Source: Lachnospiraceae bacterium (GTDB taxonomy: Bacteria > Bacillota > Clostridia > Lachnospirales > Lachnospiraceae). From it: 7,246 nucleotides of DNA. The notes beneath the pieces were generated by a model. That model was not told where the DNA came from, did no database searches, and saw only the letters and a list, made by a program, of their open reading frames with translations. This document shows, piece after piece, positions 6,872 through 7,246 of the stretch. Each line of letters opens with the position of its first letter. Positions within the stretch are counted from its first letter, which is position 1. The stretch spans positions 1 to 7,246 of the forward strand of contig CAAEAB010000195.1 in NCBI GenBank assembly GCA_900753685.1. The letters run 5' to 3'. Made by a program: the position numbers and the translations under genes.

Positions 6872-6876
6872 GGAGG
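6872..6876 (+). promoter_or_regulatory. Shine-Dalgarno site of the cytidylyltransferase gene
   Basis: GGAGG lies 7 nt before the ATG at 6884, the ideal spacing, and decides this start. The 42-nt gap after the sugar transferase stop contains no hairpin or promoter that I can see, so the gene probably belongs to the same operon. Confidence 0.85.
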
Positions 6877-6883
6877 AAGGAAA

Positions 6884-7246
6884 ATGATTTTTGGAGTCAT
6901 TGTGGCCGGAGGGGTGGGCTCCCGTCTGGGAGCGGATATGCCGAAACAGTTTTTAAATCTGGCGGGCCGGCCGATCATTATGCATACTCTGGGCACCTTT
7001 TTAAAATGTCCTGAGCTGGAACAGATTTATCTGGGGGTTCATCCGGAATGGATGGATTATATGGCCGGGCTTGTTGAGAGGTATGTTTCAGGGGCGGAGC
7101 TGCCCCGGGTTCATCTGGTAGCGGGAGGCGCTGAACGCAATGAAACCATTATGAATGTGATTCGGCAGATCGAAGCAGATTTTGGGGAGAATGGGCCCCA
7201 CTATATTATCACACAGGATGGCGTCCGGCCTTTTGTGTCTCGGCGG
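6884..7246 (+). CDS. TarI/IspD-family cytidylyltransferase, N-terminal part (3' end outside window)
   Basis: The first 121 codons are visible, about half of the usual 230-240, and no stop is reached. The family joins CTP to a phosphorylated polyol: ribitol-5-phosphate in TarI (giving CDP-ribitol for teichoic acid) or methylerythritol-4-phosphate in IspD (isoprenoids). The nucleotide-binding P-loop AGGVGSRLG (8-16) and the catalytic-region MPKQF (19-23, Lys21) are intact. HPEWM (53-57), GGAERNETIMN (81-91) and DGVRPF (112-117) follow. The HPEWM and RNETIMN segments resemble TarI more than IspD, as I recall the families, and the neighbours favour a role in polymer synthesis. The usual HDA before the VRPF segment reads QDG (111-113). 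The choice of ribitol over another alditol is inference, since the C-terminal half is missing. Confidence 0.85.
   Translation, partial: MIFGVIVAGGVGSRLGADMPKQFLNLAGRPIIMHTLGTFLKCPELEQIYLGVHPEWMDYMAGLVERYVSGAELPRVHLVAGGAERNETIMNVIRQIEADFGENGPHYIITQDGVRPFVSRR

Overview
The window looks like chromosomal DNA from a Gram-positive anaerobe of the Clostridia, most likely Lachnospiraceae-like. The reasons are strong AGGAGG-type ribosome-binding sites, a sigma-A-type promoter, moderate GC content, an acyl-CoA dehydrogenase next to a MaoC-type hydratase, and a wall/capsule polymer operon led by an LCP-family ligase. This placement comes from recognising the families and was not tested by a search. All genes are on the + strand.

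Region 1 (start to about 1355) is the end of an acyl-CoA metabolism operon. It holds the C-terminal two thirds of an acyl-CoA dehydrogenase and a complete MaoC-type (R)-specific enoyl-CoA hydratase. An AU-rich stem-loop and a strong intrinsic terminator close it.

Region 2 (about 1387 to the end) is a separate transcription unit. It starts at a sigma-A-like promoter whose -10 box lies in an 11-bp tandem duplication. The order is: LCP (LytR-CpsA-Psr) family protein of the three-helix CpsA type; membrane-bound NDP-sugar 4,6-dehydratase (CapD/PglF type); DegT-type PLP sugar aminotransferase (PglE type); polyprenyl-phosphate sugar-1-phosphate transferase (PglC type); and a TarI/IspD-family cytidylyltransferase cut by the window edge. 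Gaps are short or absent (28 nt, a 1-nt overlap, a 7-nt overlap, 42 nt), and I found no terminator between the genes.

Together the genes suggest a pathway. UDP-GlcNAc, or a related nucleotide sugar, is converted to a 4-keto-6-deoxy sugar, then to a 4-amino-4,6-dideoxy sugar. This is loaded as a sugar-1-phosphate onto undecaprenyl phosphate. A CDP-alditol from the TarI-like enzyme may supply the polymer backbone, and the LCP protein would attach the finished polymer to peptidoglycan. The glycosyltransferases, flippase and polymerase expected for such a locus would lie downstream. No mobile element, CRISPR array, tRNA or rRNA was seen. I found no clearly unprecedented system; the predicted amino-sugar-initiated, teichoic-acid-like glycopolymer locus is the most interesting part.
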